Below are positions 1 to 11,156 of a DNA stretch of 64,000 bases, in pieces. This DNA is from Sphingomonas suaedae (GTDB taxonomy: Bacteria > Pseudomonadota > Alphaproteobacteria > Sphingomonadales > Sphingomonadaceae), in contig NZ_CP042239.1 of NCBI RefSeq assembly GCF_007833215.1, forward strand, positions 3,036,001 through 3,100,000, written 5' to 3'. A program made the translations under genes and the position numbers. How positions within the stretch are numbered: the stretch's first letter is position 1; each line of letters starts with the position of its first letter. The notes under the pieces are model-generated. The model worked only from the letters and a program-made list of their open reading frames with translations. It had not been told where the DNA came from and made no database searches.

Positions 1-1
1 G

Positions 2-331
2 CTGCGCGGACTGGACGGGCCGGTCGCGCTCACCACCCGCTATCTGCCCAAGCGGCACGAAGAGATTGCGGGACAGGGATCGCTGTTCTGGATCCTCAAG
101 CACCAGCTTGTCGCGCGCTCGCCGATCCTGGGGTTCGGCGAGGCGGAGGGCGGGGGCTGTGCGATCCTGCTCGATCCAGACCTGGTGCAGGTGGTCCCAC
201 AGGCCAAGCGCGCGCATCAGGGCTGGCGCTATCTCGAAGCTACCGACGCGCCCGCCGATCTGGGGACCGGCGACATGGCGTCACTACCGCCCGAACTGGC
301 GGGAAAGCTCGCCGAACTCGGCCTCGCCTAG
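2..331 (+). CDS. DUF1489 family protein (5' truncated by window edge)
   Basis: The last 109 residues of a small protein that enters from the left edge. The segments TTRYLPKRHEEI, GSLFWILKHQLVARSPILGF and KRAHQGWRYLEA match what I know of alphaproteobacterial DUF1489 proteins, which are about 140 residues long, so only the first 30 or so are missing. No biochemical function is established for the family and no catalytic residues are obvious. The stop codon TAG is the first three bases of a palindromic repeat (329-453) that separates this gene from the convergent msrA. The start lies outside the window. Confidence 0.8.
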   Translation: MRGLDGPVALTTRYLPKRHEEIAGQGSLFWILKHQLVARSPILGFGEAEGGGCAILLDPDLVQVVPQAKRAHQGWRYLEATDAPADLGTGDMASLPPELAGKLAELGLA

Positions 332-453
332 AGTCGTTTTCGGTTAGGCGGCACCGGCCCGCTCCCCACCCGGCTACCCATTGAAGATACCTTGTGGGTG
401 GCCGGGTGGGGGAGCGGGCCGGTGCCGATTCAGCTCTGCTGAAAACGACTCTA
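329..453. repeat. Palindromic intergenic repeat, full-length copy, between convergent genes
   Basis: A long inverted repeat. Inner arms 350-380 and 395-426 (GGCACCGGCCCGCTCCCC against its complement) are nearly perfect around a short AT-rich loop. Outer arms GAGTCGTTTTC (331-341) and GAAAACGACTC (441-451) are perfect. Related sequence recurs at 9026-9052, 50170-50247 and 57290-57316. The left end gives the TAG stop of the DUF1489 gene and the right end gives, on the other strand, the TAG stop of msrA. The position between convergent genes suggests a bidirectional terminator or REP-like element; this is inference. Confidence 0.85.
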
Positions 454-1131
454 GCGGGCGAGGCTCGGGAACGCCGCCCGGAACGCCGCGACCTTGGGCT
501 TGTCCCAGCGGACGATATAGGGATGCGCGGGGTTGCGCCGGGCGAAGTCCTGATGCTCGGCTTCGGCGCGATAGAAGGCGCCCTCTTCGATTTTCGTGAC
601 GATCGGCTGCGGCCAGGCGCCGGTCTTGCCCAGCTGCGCGATATAGGCGGTCGCAACCCGCTGCTGCCCCGGATTTTGCGGAAAGATCGCCGAGCGATAG
701 CTCGGGCCGGTGTCCGGTCCCTGCCGATTCAGCTGCGTCGGATCATGCGCGACCGAGAAATAGATGCGCAGCAGCGTCGCATAGCTGACCACGCGCGGGT
801 CATAGACCATCCGAATCGCCTCGGCATGGCCGGTTCGGTCGGTCATCACCTGTGCATAGGTGGCGGTGGCGCGCGTGCCCCCGGCATAGCCGCTGGTGAC
901 GGATTTCACGCCCTTCACCTGCTCGAACACCGCCTCCATGCCCCAGAAACAGCCGCCCGCCAGCACCGCGACCTGATCGCCCGTTGCGGGCGCCACATCG
1001 ATCGTCGCGGCAGGAATGGCGACCGCCTTGTCCCCGCCGCTCCCTGCGAACACCGGCGGCACCAGCCCCGCCGCTCCCGCAAAAGCGAAAGCCCCAAGGC
1101 CCGCAAGGCCGAGCGCGGAGGCGCGCAGCAT
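451..1131 (-). CDS. msrA: Peptide-methionine (S)-S-oxide reductase MsrA, exported
   Basis: Reduces the S form of methionine sulfoxide in oxidised proteins. The family signature GCFWG is at residues 60-64 with catalytic Cys61, followed by the usual GYAGG, GHAEA and SVAHDPTQLNRQGPDTGPSY blocks. The first 30 or so residues are a hydrophobic, Ala/Gly-rich signal peptide, so the enzyme probably acts in the periplasm. The start ATG shares one base with the stop of a 38-codon gene upstream (TGATG), suggesting translational coupling. The matching R-form reductase msrB is present but far away at 61.9 kb. The stop TAG lies in the repeat at 329-453. Confidence 0.95.
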   Translation of the reverse strand: MLRASALGLAGLGAFAFAGAAGLVPPVFAGSGGDKAVAIPAATIDVAPATGDQVAVLAGGCFWGMEAVFEQVKGVKSVTSGYAGGTRATATYAQVMTDRTGHAEAIRMVYDPRVVSYATLLRIYFSVAHDPTQLNRQGPDTGPSYRSAIFPQNPGQQRVATAYIAQLGKTGAWPQPIVTKIEEGAFYRAEAEHQDFARRNPAHPYIVRWDKPKVAAFRAAFPSLAR

Positions 1132-1247
1132 CAGAAGAACGGGGTCGCCGCGACCTGTTCGGCATGGAGCGCGACCATGCCGATCGCGCCCAGCGAAAAC
1201 CCTGCCACAAACCGGCGGAGGAACTGCGATTTCAAGGCCGCAAACAT
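1131..1247 (-). CDS. Small membrane-type protein (38 aa) translationally coupled to msrA
   Basis: A 38-codon frame that begins MFAALKSQFLRRFVAGFSLG and continues with a hydrophobic stretch and a short polar tail: a positively charged N-terminus followed by one likely membrane span. AAGGAT stands about 7 bases before the ATG as a plausible ribosome binding site. Its TGA overlaps the ATG of msrA by one base, an arrangement typical of coupled genes. No function is recognised. It may be a genuine membrane peptide or mainly a leader that sets msrA translation. Being real is supported by the ribosome site and the coupling, not by homology I can name. Confidence 0.55.
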   Translation of the reverse strand: MFAALKSQFLRRFVAGFSLGAIGMVALHAEQVAATPFF

Positions 1248-1413
1248 GAGGTCAATCCTTATTGGTTGGCGCGGAGATGGGGTCCCCGGCGACGAATCCA
1301 AGCAAAGATTAGCTTCCGGTCGATGAACCTGCGCTGGCCCAGTGGTTCATCCTGCCGTTCAGCGAAGCGCTCTGGCCCGTTTCGTTTCTCCAGTGCAAGC
1401 TGAACCCGTCTTT

Positions 1414-4432
<3,019 letters not shown>

Positions 4433-4498
4433 GCAGGGCGAAGCGCCCGCCCGCAAGCCTCTGTTGCCGCTGGAGCCCGCCCGGCCTATCTCCGGGCC

Positions 4499-5161
4499 AT
4501 GTCCACGCCCCCGCTGCGCGCCGCCATCGTGCCCGTCACCCCGCTTCAGCAGAATTCGACCCTGCTGTGGTGCACCCGCACGATGCGCGGTGCCTTCACC
4601 GATCCGGGCGGCGATCTCGACCGGCTGAAGGCGGCCGCGCAGCAGCATGGCGTCACGATCGAGAAACTGCTGATTACGCACGGCCATATCGACCATTGCG
4701 GTCAGGCCGGGAAACTTGCGGCAGAGCTGGGCGTCCCGATCGAAGGGCCGCACGAGGCCGACCGCTTCTGGATCAGCCGACTCGACGATGACGGACGCAA
4801 TTACGGCATCGATGGCAAGCCGTTCGAGCCCGACCGCTGGCTGGTCGATGGCGACACCGTCACCATCGGCGACCTGACGCTCGACGTCTATCACTGTCCG
4901 GGCCACACCCCCGGCCATGTCGTGTTCCACCACCCCACCAGCCAGCTCGCCATCGTCGGCGACGTGATCTTCCAGGGATCGATCGGTCGCACCGATTTCC
5001 CGATGGGCAATCATCAGGATCTGCTCGACGCGATCACCGGCAAGCTCTGGCCGCTCGGCGACGAAACCGTCTTCGTCCCCGGCCATGGCCAGCCGAGCAA
5101 TTTCGGGCAGGAACGCCGCACCAACCCTTTCGTCGCCGATGCGGTGCTTGCACGAAGTTAA
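4499..5161 (+). CDS. MBL-fold metallo-hydrolase, glyoxalase II-like (YcbL type)
   Basis: A 220-residue metallo-beta-lactamase fold enzyme. The metal site THGHIDHCG gives His61, His63, Asp65 and His66, with further ligands in HCPGHTPGHVVF, VGDVIFQGSIGRTDFP and FVPGHGQPS. The short length without a C-terminal glutathione-binding domain fits the YcbL type II glyoxalase-like group rather than classical GloB. The substrate is probably a thioester or related small molecule, but this is inferred from the family. It is transcribed away from pabBC, whose start is 67 bp away. Its TAA stop overlaps the first palindrome in front of the arsR-type operon. Confidence 0.88.
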   Translation: MSTPPLRAAIVPVTPLQQNSTLLWCTRTMRGAFTDPGGDLDRLKAAAQQHGVTIEKLLITHGHIDHCGQAGKLAAELGVPIEGPHEADRFWISRLDDDGRNYGIDGKPFEPDRWLVDGDTVTIGDLTLDVYHCPGHTPGHVVFHHPTSQLAIVGDVIFQGSIGRTDFPMGNHQDLLDAITGKLWPLGDETVFVPGHGQPSNFGQERRTNPFVADAVLARS

Positions 5162-5214
5162 ACCGATCGGTTGACAGTTCCGTGGGCGCCGAGTAATTCA
5201 ACCAAATGGTTGAA
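5161..5214 (+). promoter_or_regulatory. Promoter with two palindromic operators for the ArsR operon
   Basis: TTGACA (5171-5176), 17 bases, then TAATTC (5194-5199) reads as a strong sigma70-type promoter. AACCGATCGGTT (5161-5172) is a perfect 12-bp palindrome overlapping the -35 box. TTCAACCAAATGGTTGAA (5197-5214) has two perfect 8-bp arms and covers the -10 end, the expected start site and the ATG at 5206. Both share the AACC...GGTT core, as expected for two sites of one dimeric repressor, presumably the ArsR-type protein encoded next. Binding itself is inferred. Confidence 0.75.
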
Positions 5215-5535
5215 CGACTCGACATGACCTTCCACGCGCTCGCCGATCCCACCCGGCGCGGGATCCTCGCCAGCCTCGCGCGCGGCGAGAAGAGTATCGG
5301 CGAGCTGGCCCAGCCCTATGCGATGTCGCTCGCGGGTGCATCGAAACACGTCCAGGTGCTCGAGCGCGCCGGCCTCGTCACCCGCCGCCGCGACGGCCGC
5401 ACCCATCGCTGCACGCTCAATGCCGCCCCGCTGGCCGAAGCCAACCAGTGGCTCCAGCAATGGGCGGGCTTCTGGAACGCCCGGCTCGATTCGCTCGAAA
5501 CCCTGCTCCGCGACGCGAAAGGAGACGCCGAATGA
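5206..5535 (+). CDS. ArsR-family winged-helix transcriptional regulator
   Basis: A 109-residue winged-helix repressor. FHALADPTRRGILASLARGEKSIGELA (residues 9-35), MSLAGASKHVQVLERAGLV (recognition helix) and TRRRDGRTHRCTLN (wing) are typical of the ArsR group encoded with SRPBCC and VOC proteins. No metal-binding CxC motif is visible, so metal sensing is unlikely. The predicted transcription start falls on or beside the ATG at 5206, so the mRNA may be leaderless; an ATG at 5224 is an alternative start. Its stop overlaps the VOC gene start (ATGA). Likely represses its own operon through the palindromes at 5161-5214. Confidence 0.9.
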   Translation: MVERLDMTFHALADPTRRGILASLARGEKSIGELAQPYAMSLAGASKHVQVLERAGLVTRRRDGRTHRCTLNAAPLAEANQWLQQWAGFWNARLDSLETLLRDAKGDAE

Positions 5536-5927
5536 CCCGGGCCACCCCGTTCCTGATGTTCCAGCACGGCAAGGCGCAGGCCGCGCTCGATTTCTATGTC
5601 AAACACATCCCGGACAGCCGCATCGAGTCGGTCGAGCGCTTCGGCCCCGACGGCCCCGGCCCCGACGGTACGATCATCCGCGCCCATGTCATCATCGCCG
5701 GGCAGGCCGTGATGGTGCACGACAGCTTCATCGCGCACGGCTTCGACTTCACTCCCTCCTGGTCCTTCTTCCTCGACTGCGACGACGAAGCCGGGTTCGA
5801 CCGCCTGTTCGCGACCTTGTCGGAGGAAGGCGGCGTTCTGATGCCGCCCGGAAATTACGGGTGGAGCCGCAACTTCGCCTGGGTCAGCGATCGCTTCGGC
5901 GTGGCCTGGCAGCTCAATCTCGCCTGA
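5532..5927 (+). CDS. VOC family protein (PhnB-like)
   Basis: A 131-residue vicinal-oxygen-chelate protein. It opens with TRATPFLMFQHGKAQAALDFYV, continues with DGTIIRAHVIIAGQAVMVHDS, and ends with GGVLMPPGNYGWSRNFAWVSDRFGVAWQLNL. This resembles the PhnB / 3-demethylubiquinone-9 methyltransferase-like VOC subgroup, a name inherited from annotation; members usually have no proven reaction. It overlaps the ArsR gene by four bases and is followed 12 bp later by the SRPBCC gene, so the three are one operon. The partnership suggests a small-molecule response, but the ligand cannot be read from sequence. Confidence 0.88.
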   Translation: MTRATPFLMFQHGKAQAALDFYVKHIPDSRIESVERFGPDGPGPDGTIIRAHVIIAGQAVMVHDSFIAHGFDFTPSWSFFLDCDDEAGFDRLFATLSEEGGVLMPPGNYGWSRNFAWVSDRFGVAWQLNLA

Positions 5928-5939
5928 CGGAGGCCCATC

Positions 5940-6476
5940 ATGACCGCACTCGAAATCCTCGCCCCCGACACGCTGCGCATCGAACGCGTTCTCGACGCGC
6001 CGCCCGAAACGGTGTGGCGCTATCTGACCGAGGCCGATCTGCGCCGCCGCTGGTTCTCGGGCGGCACCGATGCGCGCGCGGGCGAAGAGGTCGAACTGGT
6101 ATTCGACCATGACAATCTCTCCGCCGACCCCGTCCCCTATCCCGAGAAATATGCCAAGTGGAAAGGCGCGGTCGGGCGCGAGCGGGTGGTCGAATATGAC
6201 CCGCCCCATGTCTTCGCGATCAGCTGGGACGAGGGGAAGCAGGGCACCGCCCGGTTCGAGCTGTTCGCCGAGGGTGCGGACAAGACCCGCCTCGTCCTGA
6301 CCCACAGCGGCATCACCGGCCCCGGCCCGATGGCCAATTTCGGCGGCGGCTGGCATTCCCACCTCGCCGTGCTTCAGGGGCTGCTCGCGGGCGACCCGGT
6401 CCGCGACTTCTGGGCGCTGCACGCCGAGTCGGAGGCCAGGGTGGCCTCCATCCTCGCACAGGCTTCGACAAGCTGA
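5940..6476 (+). CDS. SRPBCC (AHSA1-like) domain protein
   Basis: A 178-residue START-like fold protein with the usual opening LRIERVLDAPPETVWRYLTEADLRRRWF, a middle KWKGAVGRERVVEYDPPHVFAISW and the C-terminal helix GGGWHSHLAVLQGLLAG. Such domains bind hydrophobic ligands in a cavity. GGAGG precedes the ATG by 6 bases. It closes the ArsR-VOC-SRPBCC operon. The last codons and the TGA stop coincide with CTTCGACAAGCTGAG (6463-6477), a single arm of a dispersed repeat, so the C-terminal residues ASTS appear to be contributed by the repeat. Confidence 0.88.
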   Translation: MTALEILAPDTLRIERVLDAPPETVWRYLTEADLRRRWFSGGTDARAGEEVELVFDHDNLSADPVPYPEKYAKWKGAVGRERVVEYDPPHVFAISWDEGKQGTARFELFAEGADKTRLVLTHSGITGPGPMANFGGGWHSHLAVLQGLLAGDPVRDFWALHAESEARVASILAQASTS

Positions 6477-6477
6477 G
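6463..6477. repeat. Single arm of the CTTCGACAAGCT(C)AG repeat overlapping a stop codon
   Basis: CTTCGACAAGCTGAG closely matches one arm of the inverted repeats at 17849-17911 and 28569-28634. Here only one arm is present, and it spans the TGA stop (6474-6476) of the SRPBCC gene. Confidence 0.6.
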
Positions 6478-6499
6478 GATGAATCCCTAGATCGGCGCG

Positions 6500-7525
6500 A
6501 TGCTGATCCTCGGCCTCGAATCGAGTTGTGACGAAACCGCCGCCGCGCTGGTGACGGACGACCGCCGCATCCTCTCCCACCGCCTCGCACGGCAGGATGA
6601 GGCGCATCGCCCGTTCGGCGGCGTCGTCCCCGAAATCGCCGCACGCGCCCATGTCGAGGCGCTGGGGCCGCTGATCGAAGCCGCGCTGCAAGAGGCGCAG
6701 GTCACGCTTGCCGATGTCGATGCCATCGCGGCCACCGCCGGTCCCGGGCTGATCGGCGGCGTGATGGTGGGCCTCGTCACCGGCAAGGCACTGGCGCACG
6801 CCGCGAACAAGCCGCTGGTCGCGGTCAACCATCTCGAGGGCCACGCCCTCTCCCCGCGGCTGTCCGAACCGGACCTCGCCTTCCCCTATCTACTCCTCCT
6901 CGTCTCGGGCGGGCATTGCCAGCTGCTGCTGGTCGAGGGGATCGGCCGCTATCGCCGCCTCGCCACCACGATCGACGATGCCGCGGGCGAGGCGTTCGAC
7001 AAGACCGCAAAATTGCTCGGCCTCGGCTTTCCCGGCGGCCCGGCGGTCGAACGCACCGCGGCGCTCGGTAACCCCCATGCCATCCCGCTGCCGCGCCCCC
7101 TGGTCGGATCGGGGGAGCCGCATTTCTCCTTCGCCGGCCTCAAGAGCGACGTCGCGCGCAAGGTGGGCAAGTTCGCGCCCGAGGATCTCGCCGCCTCGTT
7201 CCAGCAGGCGGTGGTCGATTGCCTCGCCGATCGCACCCGCATCGCGCTCGCCAAGGCGCCGGAGGCAACTGCCCTGGTCGTCGCTGGGGGGGTCGCGGCC
7301 AACACCGCCGTCCGCGCCGCGCTCACCACGCTCGCCGCCGACCATGGCCTGCCGTTCATTGCGCCGCCGCTCTGGCTCTGCACCGACAATGCGGCCATGA
7401 TCGCCTGGGCCGGGGTCGAGCGGTTCGCGCTCGGCCTCACCGATCCGCTCGATCTGCCCGCGCGTCCGCGCTGGCCGCTCGATCCGGATGCGGAAAAGGT
7501 ACGTGGAGCGGGGGTGAAGGCATGA
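6500..7525 (+). CDS. tsaD: tRNA N6-threonylcarbamoyladenosine transferase TsaD
   Basis: Catalyses the last step of t6A37 formation on tRNAs that read ANN codons, in the cytoplasm with TsaB and TsaE. The 341-residue chain starts [17 protein letters not shown] and carries the metal site HLEGH (His111, His115), LVSGGHCQL, the [10 protein letters not shown] block, [10 protein letters not shown] and VAGGVAANT, all diagnostic of the Kae1/TsaD family. Full length. It overlaps gpsA by four bases, a pairing frequent in Alphaproteobacteria. The start ATG is 23 bp after the SRPBCC stop, so some transcription may come from the upstream operon. Confidence 0.97.
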   Translation: MLILGLESSCDETAAALVTDDRRILSHRLARQDEAHRPFGGVVPEIAARAHVEALGPLIEAALQEAQVTLADVDAIAATAGPGLIGGVMVGLVTGKALAHAANKPLVAVNHLEGHALSPRLSEPDLAFPYLLLLVSGGHCQLLLVEGIGRYRRLATTIDDAAGEAFDKTAKLLGLGFPGGPAVERTAALGNPHAIPLPRPLVGSGEPHFSFAGLKSDVARKVGKFAPEDLAASFQQAVVDCLADRTRIALAKAPEATALVVAGGVAANTAVRAALTTLAADHGLPFIAPPLWLCTDNAAMIAWAGVERFALGLTDPLDLPARPRWPLDPDAEKVRGAGVKA

Positions 7526-8499
7526 AGATCGGGGTGCTGGGAGGCGGCGCATGGGGCACCGCGCTGGCGCAGGTGGCGGCACGGGGCGACCAGCCCGTCA
7601 CGCTGTGGGCGCGTGAGGATGACGTCGTGACGTCGGTCAACACTCGCCATGAAAACAGCAGCTTCCTGCCCGGCGTCCCGCTGTCCCCCGCGATCCGCGC
7701 CACCAGCGACCTTGCCGACCTGTCCGATTGCGACGCGCTGCTCGTCGTCGTTCCCGCCCAGTTCCTGCGCGCGGTCCTGTCGCAACTCCCCGCCGGCAAC
7801 CGCCCGCTGGTCCTGTGCGCCAAGGGGATCGAGGCGGGGACGCAGAAGCTCGTCGCCGAAGTCGCGCGCGAACTGCACCCCGATGCCCCGGTGGCGGTCC
7901 TGTCCGGCCCCACCTTCGCGCATGAGGTAGCGAAGGGCCTGCCCACCGCCGTCACGCTGGCGTGCGAGGACGAGGCGCTGCGCGACGCGCTCGCCGATCG
8001 CCTCGGCAGCGCGACCTTCCGTACCTATGGCTCGTCCGATGTCGCGGGCGCGGAGATTGGTGGCGCCGTCAAAAACGTCCTCGCCATTGCCTGTGGCGTG
8101 GTCGAGGGCGCCGGGCTCGGCCTCAACGCCCGCGCCGCGCTGATCGCACGCGGCTTTGCCGAGATGACGCGGTTCGGCGTCGCGCGCGGAGGCCGGCCCG
8201 AGACGCTGGCGGGCCTCTCCGGCCTTGGCGACCTCGTCCTGACCTGTTCCTCGACCAATTCGCGCAACTTCTCGCTGGGCGTCGGGCTCGGCCAGGGCAA
8301 GGCCGCGTCCGAGCTGCTCGCCGACCGCCGCACGGTGGCGGAAGGTGCAGCCACCGCCCCGGTGCTGCGCGAGGCGGCCCGCGCCGTCGGCGTCGAAATG
8401 CCGGTGACCGAGGCGGTCTGCGCCCTGCTCGACGGCACGCCGGTTCGGACCGTCGTCGATGCCCTGCTCGCGCGCCCCATGCGGGAGGAAGCGCGGTGA
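7522..8499 (+). CDS. gpsA: Glycerol-3-phosphate dehydrogenase [NAD(P)+]
   Basis: Reduces dihydroxyacetone phosphate to sn-glycerol 3-phosphate, feeding phospholipid synthesis. The nucleotide-binding motif [13 protein letters not shown] is at the extreme N-terminus; [39 protein letters not shown] with the catalytic lysine, and [12 protein letters not shown] follow in family order. At 325 residues it is full length. ATG overlaps the tsaD stop (ATGA), and its own stop overlaps the GTG start of the DUF1697 gene (GTGA), so translation of the three is probably coupled. Confidence 0.97.
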   Translation: MKIGVLGGGAWGTALAQVAARGDQPVTLWAREDDVVTSVNTRHENSSFLPGVPLSPAIRATSDLADLSDCDALLVVVPAQFLRAVLSQLPAGNRPLVLCAKGIEAGTQKLVAEVARELHPDAPVAVLSGPTFAHEVAKGLPTAVTLACEDEALRDALADRLGSATFRTYGSSDVAGAEIGGAVKNVLAIACGVVEGAGLGLNARAALIARGFAEMTRFGVARGGRPETLAGLSGLGDLVLTCSSTNSRNFSLGVGLGQGKAASELLADRRTVAEGAATAPVLREAARAVGVEMPVTEAVCALLDGTPVRTVVDALLARPMREEAR

Positions 8500-9026
8500 G
8501 ATGGGCCGCCATGCTGCGGGGAATCAATCTAGGCAAGCGTCAGCTCAAGTCCGTCGAGTTGAAAGCGGTTGTCGAAGGGCTCGGCTTTACCGACGTCAGG
8601 ACCCTGCTCGCGTCGGGTAATGTGGTCTTCACCGCCCCCGATGCCAAAGCGGATTTGCTCGAATCTCAAATCCACGACGCGCTCGCCCAGGCGACCGGCC
8701 TGAAATCCGAAATCTTCGTGCGCACCCCCGAAGACATGGCCGCCCTCGTCGCCGCCAACCCGTTTACGGAGGCGGCGCGCGACCGCCCCAGCTTTCTCGT
8801 CGTCACCTTTCATCGCAAGCCCGTCGATGCCGACGCCGTCGACGCGTTGATGACCGACCATGACGGCCCCGAACGCGCGCGGGCGATTGACCGCGAACTC
8901 TATATCGACTTCCCCGAGGGGCAGGCGCGCTCAACGCTGCACGCGCCGCTGGGCAAGGCAACACGCGACCCCGTCACCACCGCACGCAACTGGAACACCG
9001 TACTGAAGATACGCGACGCGCTTTAG
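8496..9026 (+). CDS. DUF1697 family protein
   Basis: A 176-residue cytoplasmic protein starting [17 protein letters not shown], with LLASGNVVFTA, the central IFVRTPEDMAALVAANPF, and the terminal TARNWNTVLKI: the standard DUF1697 (COG3797) pattern. Its function is unknown. The GTG start at 8496 keeps the conserved N-terminal strand, has GGAGGA seven bases upstream and overlaps the gpsA stop; an ATG at 8511 would cut into the fold. The TAG stop shares its last base with the repeat at 9026-9052. Confidence 0.85.
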   Translation: MRWAAMLRGINLGKRQLKSVELKAVVEGLGFTDVRTLLASGNVVFTAPDAKADLLESQIHDALAQATGLKSEIFVRTPEDMAALVAANPFTEAARDRPSFLVVTFHRKPVDADAVDALMTDHDGPERARAIDRELYIDFPEGQARSTLHAPLGKATRDPVTTARNWNTVLKIRDAL

Positions 9027-9052
9027 GTGCCGCCTAACTGAAAACGACCCTA
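9026..9052. repeat. 27-bp copy of the stop-codon repeat between convergent genes
   Basis: GGTGCCGCCTAACTGAAAAC followed by GACCCTA fills the whole gap between the convergent DUF1697 and AsmA-family genes. It matches the left end of the element at 329-453 (complement strand) and 57290-57316 with very few differences. The final CTA is the TAG stop codon of the AsmA-family gene on the minus strand. Confidence 0.85.
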
Positions 9053-10888
9053 ACCCATCGCCCGCGCCGCCAGCCCCTTGCAGTCCGCATCGGTCGCCAG
9101 CGGCGGGCGGTCGCCTGCAATCGCATCGCCGATCATTTTGAGCACACCGCCGACATTGGTCTTCTCTCCCGGCACGCGCGGCTCGGGTCCCTTGATCGTC
9201 CCGCGGATCGGCACCGGCTTGGTCAGGCGCAGGATGCTGTCCTTCTTGGGCGATCCCATCATGCTGAGGGCGAGGCTTTCGGTCGCAAGGTCGATCGTCC
9301 CCGAAAAGCGCGATTGCGAGCGCGAGGTATCGACCAGCAAGGGGTTCATCTGCGCCGTTCCGTCCTTCACGTCCATCCGCACGATCAGACAGCGCAGCGA
9401 CGCCACCGCATCCTCATCCGCAAACACGCCGCGCCCGACATCCAGCCCCAGGAACGATGCGAGCTTCGACGGGATTCGCCCGGGTCCCGACACCAGCGCA
9501 ACCTGCCCGGTCGAACGCCCGACCGCCTGACGCACGGTTTCTCCCGTCCCGGTCAGCTTCGCCATGCCGCGCAGCGTCGCATCGATCTCGCCGCCCCCGG
9601 CAAGCGTGCCGATGGTCGTGCCGTCGAGCGTCAGGTCCAGGTTGAGCGTCGGTTCCGCTGCACCGCCCCGCTGATCGACCACCACGCGCCCGCCCAGCAC
9701 GCCGCGCACCATGCCAACTTCGAACGGATCGACGGTCAGCCGCGCCTGGTCCAGCGTCAGGGTCGCCGAAATCTTGCGAAACGGCTCCTCATATCGCGAG
9801 ACGAGCCGATCGACCTTCACCTTCAGCACACCATCGACATCGTCCAGATTGCTCAGATCGATCCGCGTCGCCGGAACGATGCGGGGTCCTGCTTCAGCGC
9901 GCTTTGCAGCGGCGATGGCGCGGCCACGATCGTTCGCCAGATCCTCGAAATCGAGCACGGCCAGCCGCAGCGTACCGTCGATCTTCGTCCGCTCGGTTCC
10001 CTTGTCGACGGTCGCTACCGCGCTCGACAGGCGCGAGCGACCGATCGTTCCCGACAGCCGCTCGATCCGCCACACATCATTCTTGCGCGAGACGCGCCCA
10101 GCCACGGCCACCGGCTGCGTCCCGAACAGTCCCGCCTCGATCACGCGATCGATGTCGAGCAGATCGTTGCCGCGCGCGCGCAGGTCGAACGCCATGTCGC
10201 GCGTATCGAGCGGCGATGCCGTCGACCCCTGCGCCACGATGCGCGTGCGCGTGCCGATCAGCGCCGCACCGAAGGGCCAGCGCGCGCTACCCGCAATCGG
10301 CGCACCGCGGATGGCGATCTCGATCGGCTCGTCGGCCAGCCTCCCGCGCCCCGATGCGCGGAAACCACGATCGTCCGAATCGACCCGCAGCACGGCGCGC
10401 CGGTCCTTGAGCGCATCGCGATAGTCGAGCGTCAGGTTGCGCACCATGAGCGAATCGAGTCCGCCACCCCCACCGCTGCGCCGTTCGGGGCGCCGGTCCC
10501 AGTTCTTGCGCCCGTCCTTTGCGCGGATCAGCACCAGTCGGCCATTGGTCGCCGCCAACGGCTCCGGGCGCACGCGCCCGATCAGGATCGGCAGCACCGG
10601 CAGCCGCACCGCGACATGGTCGACCTGCACCATCGCGCCGTCCCCGGCCCATCTCGGCTGGGCAATGCGAAGGTCGCGAACATCCAGCATCGGGTTGAAC
10701 GAGAACCAGCCGGTCCGCTCGATCGATCCGATCGTCACCGGTGCATCGAACCGCTCCGCCAGCGCGCGCTCGGCGCGGCCCTTGAACATCCCCCAGGGCA
10801 TCATCGCCAGCAGCAGGATCAGGACCAGTAATGTCGCGCCAATGCCGATGGCGATCCGGGTGATCAGGGTGCGGGCGCGGGGAGTCAT
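9050..10888 (-). CDS. AsmA family protein
   Basis: A 612-residue inner-membrane-anchored protein. Residues 11-33 are a transmembrane helix (IAIGIGATLLVLILLLAMMPWG) after a short basic N-terminus; the rest is a long beta-rich periplasmic part with RADERF-like APVTIGSIERTGWFSFNPMLDVRDLRI near residue 50 and the C-terminal AsmA domain GPGRIPSKLASFLGLDVGRG, RCLIVRMDVKDG and FSGTIDLATESLAL. AsmA-like proteins are linked to phospholipid traffic to the outer membrane; a role here is inferred. Its stop lies in the repeat at 9026-9052, and the SDHAF4-like gene is upstream on the same strand. Confidence 0.88.
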   Translation of the reverse strand: MTPRARTLITRIAIGIGATLLVLILLLAMMPWGMFKGRAERALAERFDAPVTIGSIERTGWFSFNPMLDVRDLRIAQPRWAGDGAMVQVDHVAVRLPVLPILIGRVRPEPLAATNGRLVLIRAKDGRKNWDRRPERRSGGGGGLDSLMVRNLTLDYRDALKDRRAVLRVDSDDRGFRASGRGRLADEPIEIAIRGAPIAGSARWPFGAALIGTRTRIVAQGSTASPLDTRDMAFDLRARGNDLLDIDRVIEAGLFGTQPVAVAGRVSRKNDVWRIERLSGTIGRSRLSSAVATVDKGTERTKIDGTLRLAVLDFEDLANDRGRAIAAAKRAEAGPRIVPATRIDLSNLDDVDGVLKVKVDRLVSRYEEPFRKISATLTLDQARLTVDPFEVGMVRGVLGGRVVVDQRGGAAEPTLNLDLTLDGTTIGTLAGGGEIDATLRGMAKLTGTGETVRQAVGRSTGQVALVSGPGRIPSKLASFLGLDVGRGVFADEDAVASLRCLIVRMDVKDGTAQMNPLLVDTSRSQSRFSGTIDLATESLALSMMGSPKKDSILRLTKPVPIRGTIKGPEPRVPGEKTNVGGVLKMIGDAIAGDRPPLATDADCKGLAARAMG

Positions 10889-10930
10889 CGCCGCTCGACG
10901 CGCTGGCTCCGCTTTCGTTCCGCCAGCGTT

Positions 10931-11092
10931 TCAGAAATCGACGGCGATGCCCTTGCGCTCCCAGTCGCCATAGCGGGTCGGATCGGCGCCCAGCGGGTCG
11001 GTCTCCGCCTTCGTCCCCGCGCCCGGTTTGGGCAAAGGCGAGCTCTTGGAAAGATAGGCGGGCGGTTTCAGGTGCGGGGGGCGCTTGCCCAT
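10931..11092 (-). CDS. SDHAF4-like protein (DUF1674), putative succinate dehydrogenase assembly factor
   Basis: A 53-residue protein ending [17 protein letters not shown], the diagnostic C-terminus of DUF1674 and of the mitochondrial SDHAF4 family, which helps FAD-loaded SdhA join complex II. The N-terminal half is basic and proline-rich and likely disordered. Start chosen at MGKRPPHL, which gives the usual family length; an in-frame extension upstream would run into the htpX promoter region. It sits 42 bp upstream of the AsmA-family start and is divergent from htpX. The sdh operon itself is not in the window. Confidence 0.82.
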   Translation of the reverse strand: MGKRPPHLKPPAYLSKSSPLPKPGAGTKAETDPLGADPTRYGDWERKGIAVDF

Positions 11093-11156
11093 GCGATCCT
11101 CGATTGAAGCAAATGGCGATCGATCCCACATTGGGGGCGCAAAGGAGCGCATACAA

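Noticed and set aside
240..656. Long open frames opposite or out of phase with clear genes
   Set aside because: High GC content keeps stop codons rare; these frames show shuffled Arg/Pro/Ala-rich sequence and lie over recognised genes.
1248..1413. A general-stress (EcfG-type) promoter upstream of the msrA unit
   Set aside because: GGAAG and CGTC words are present on the minus strand but 18 bases apart and off the GGAAC/CGTT consensus; not convincing.
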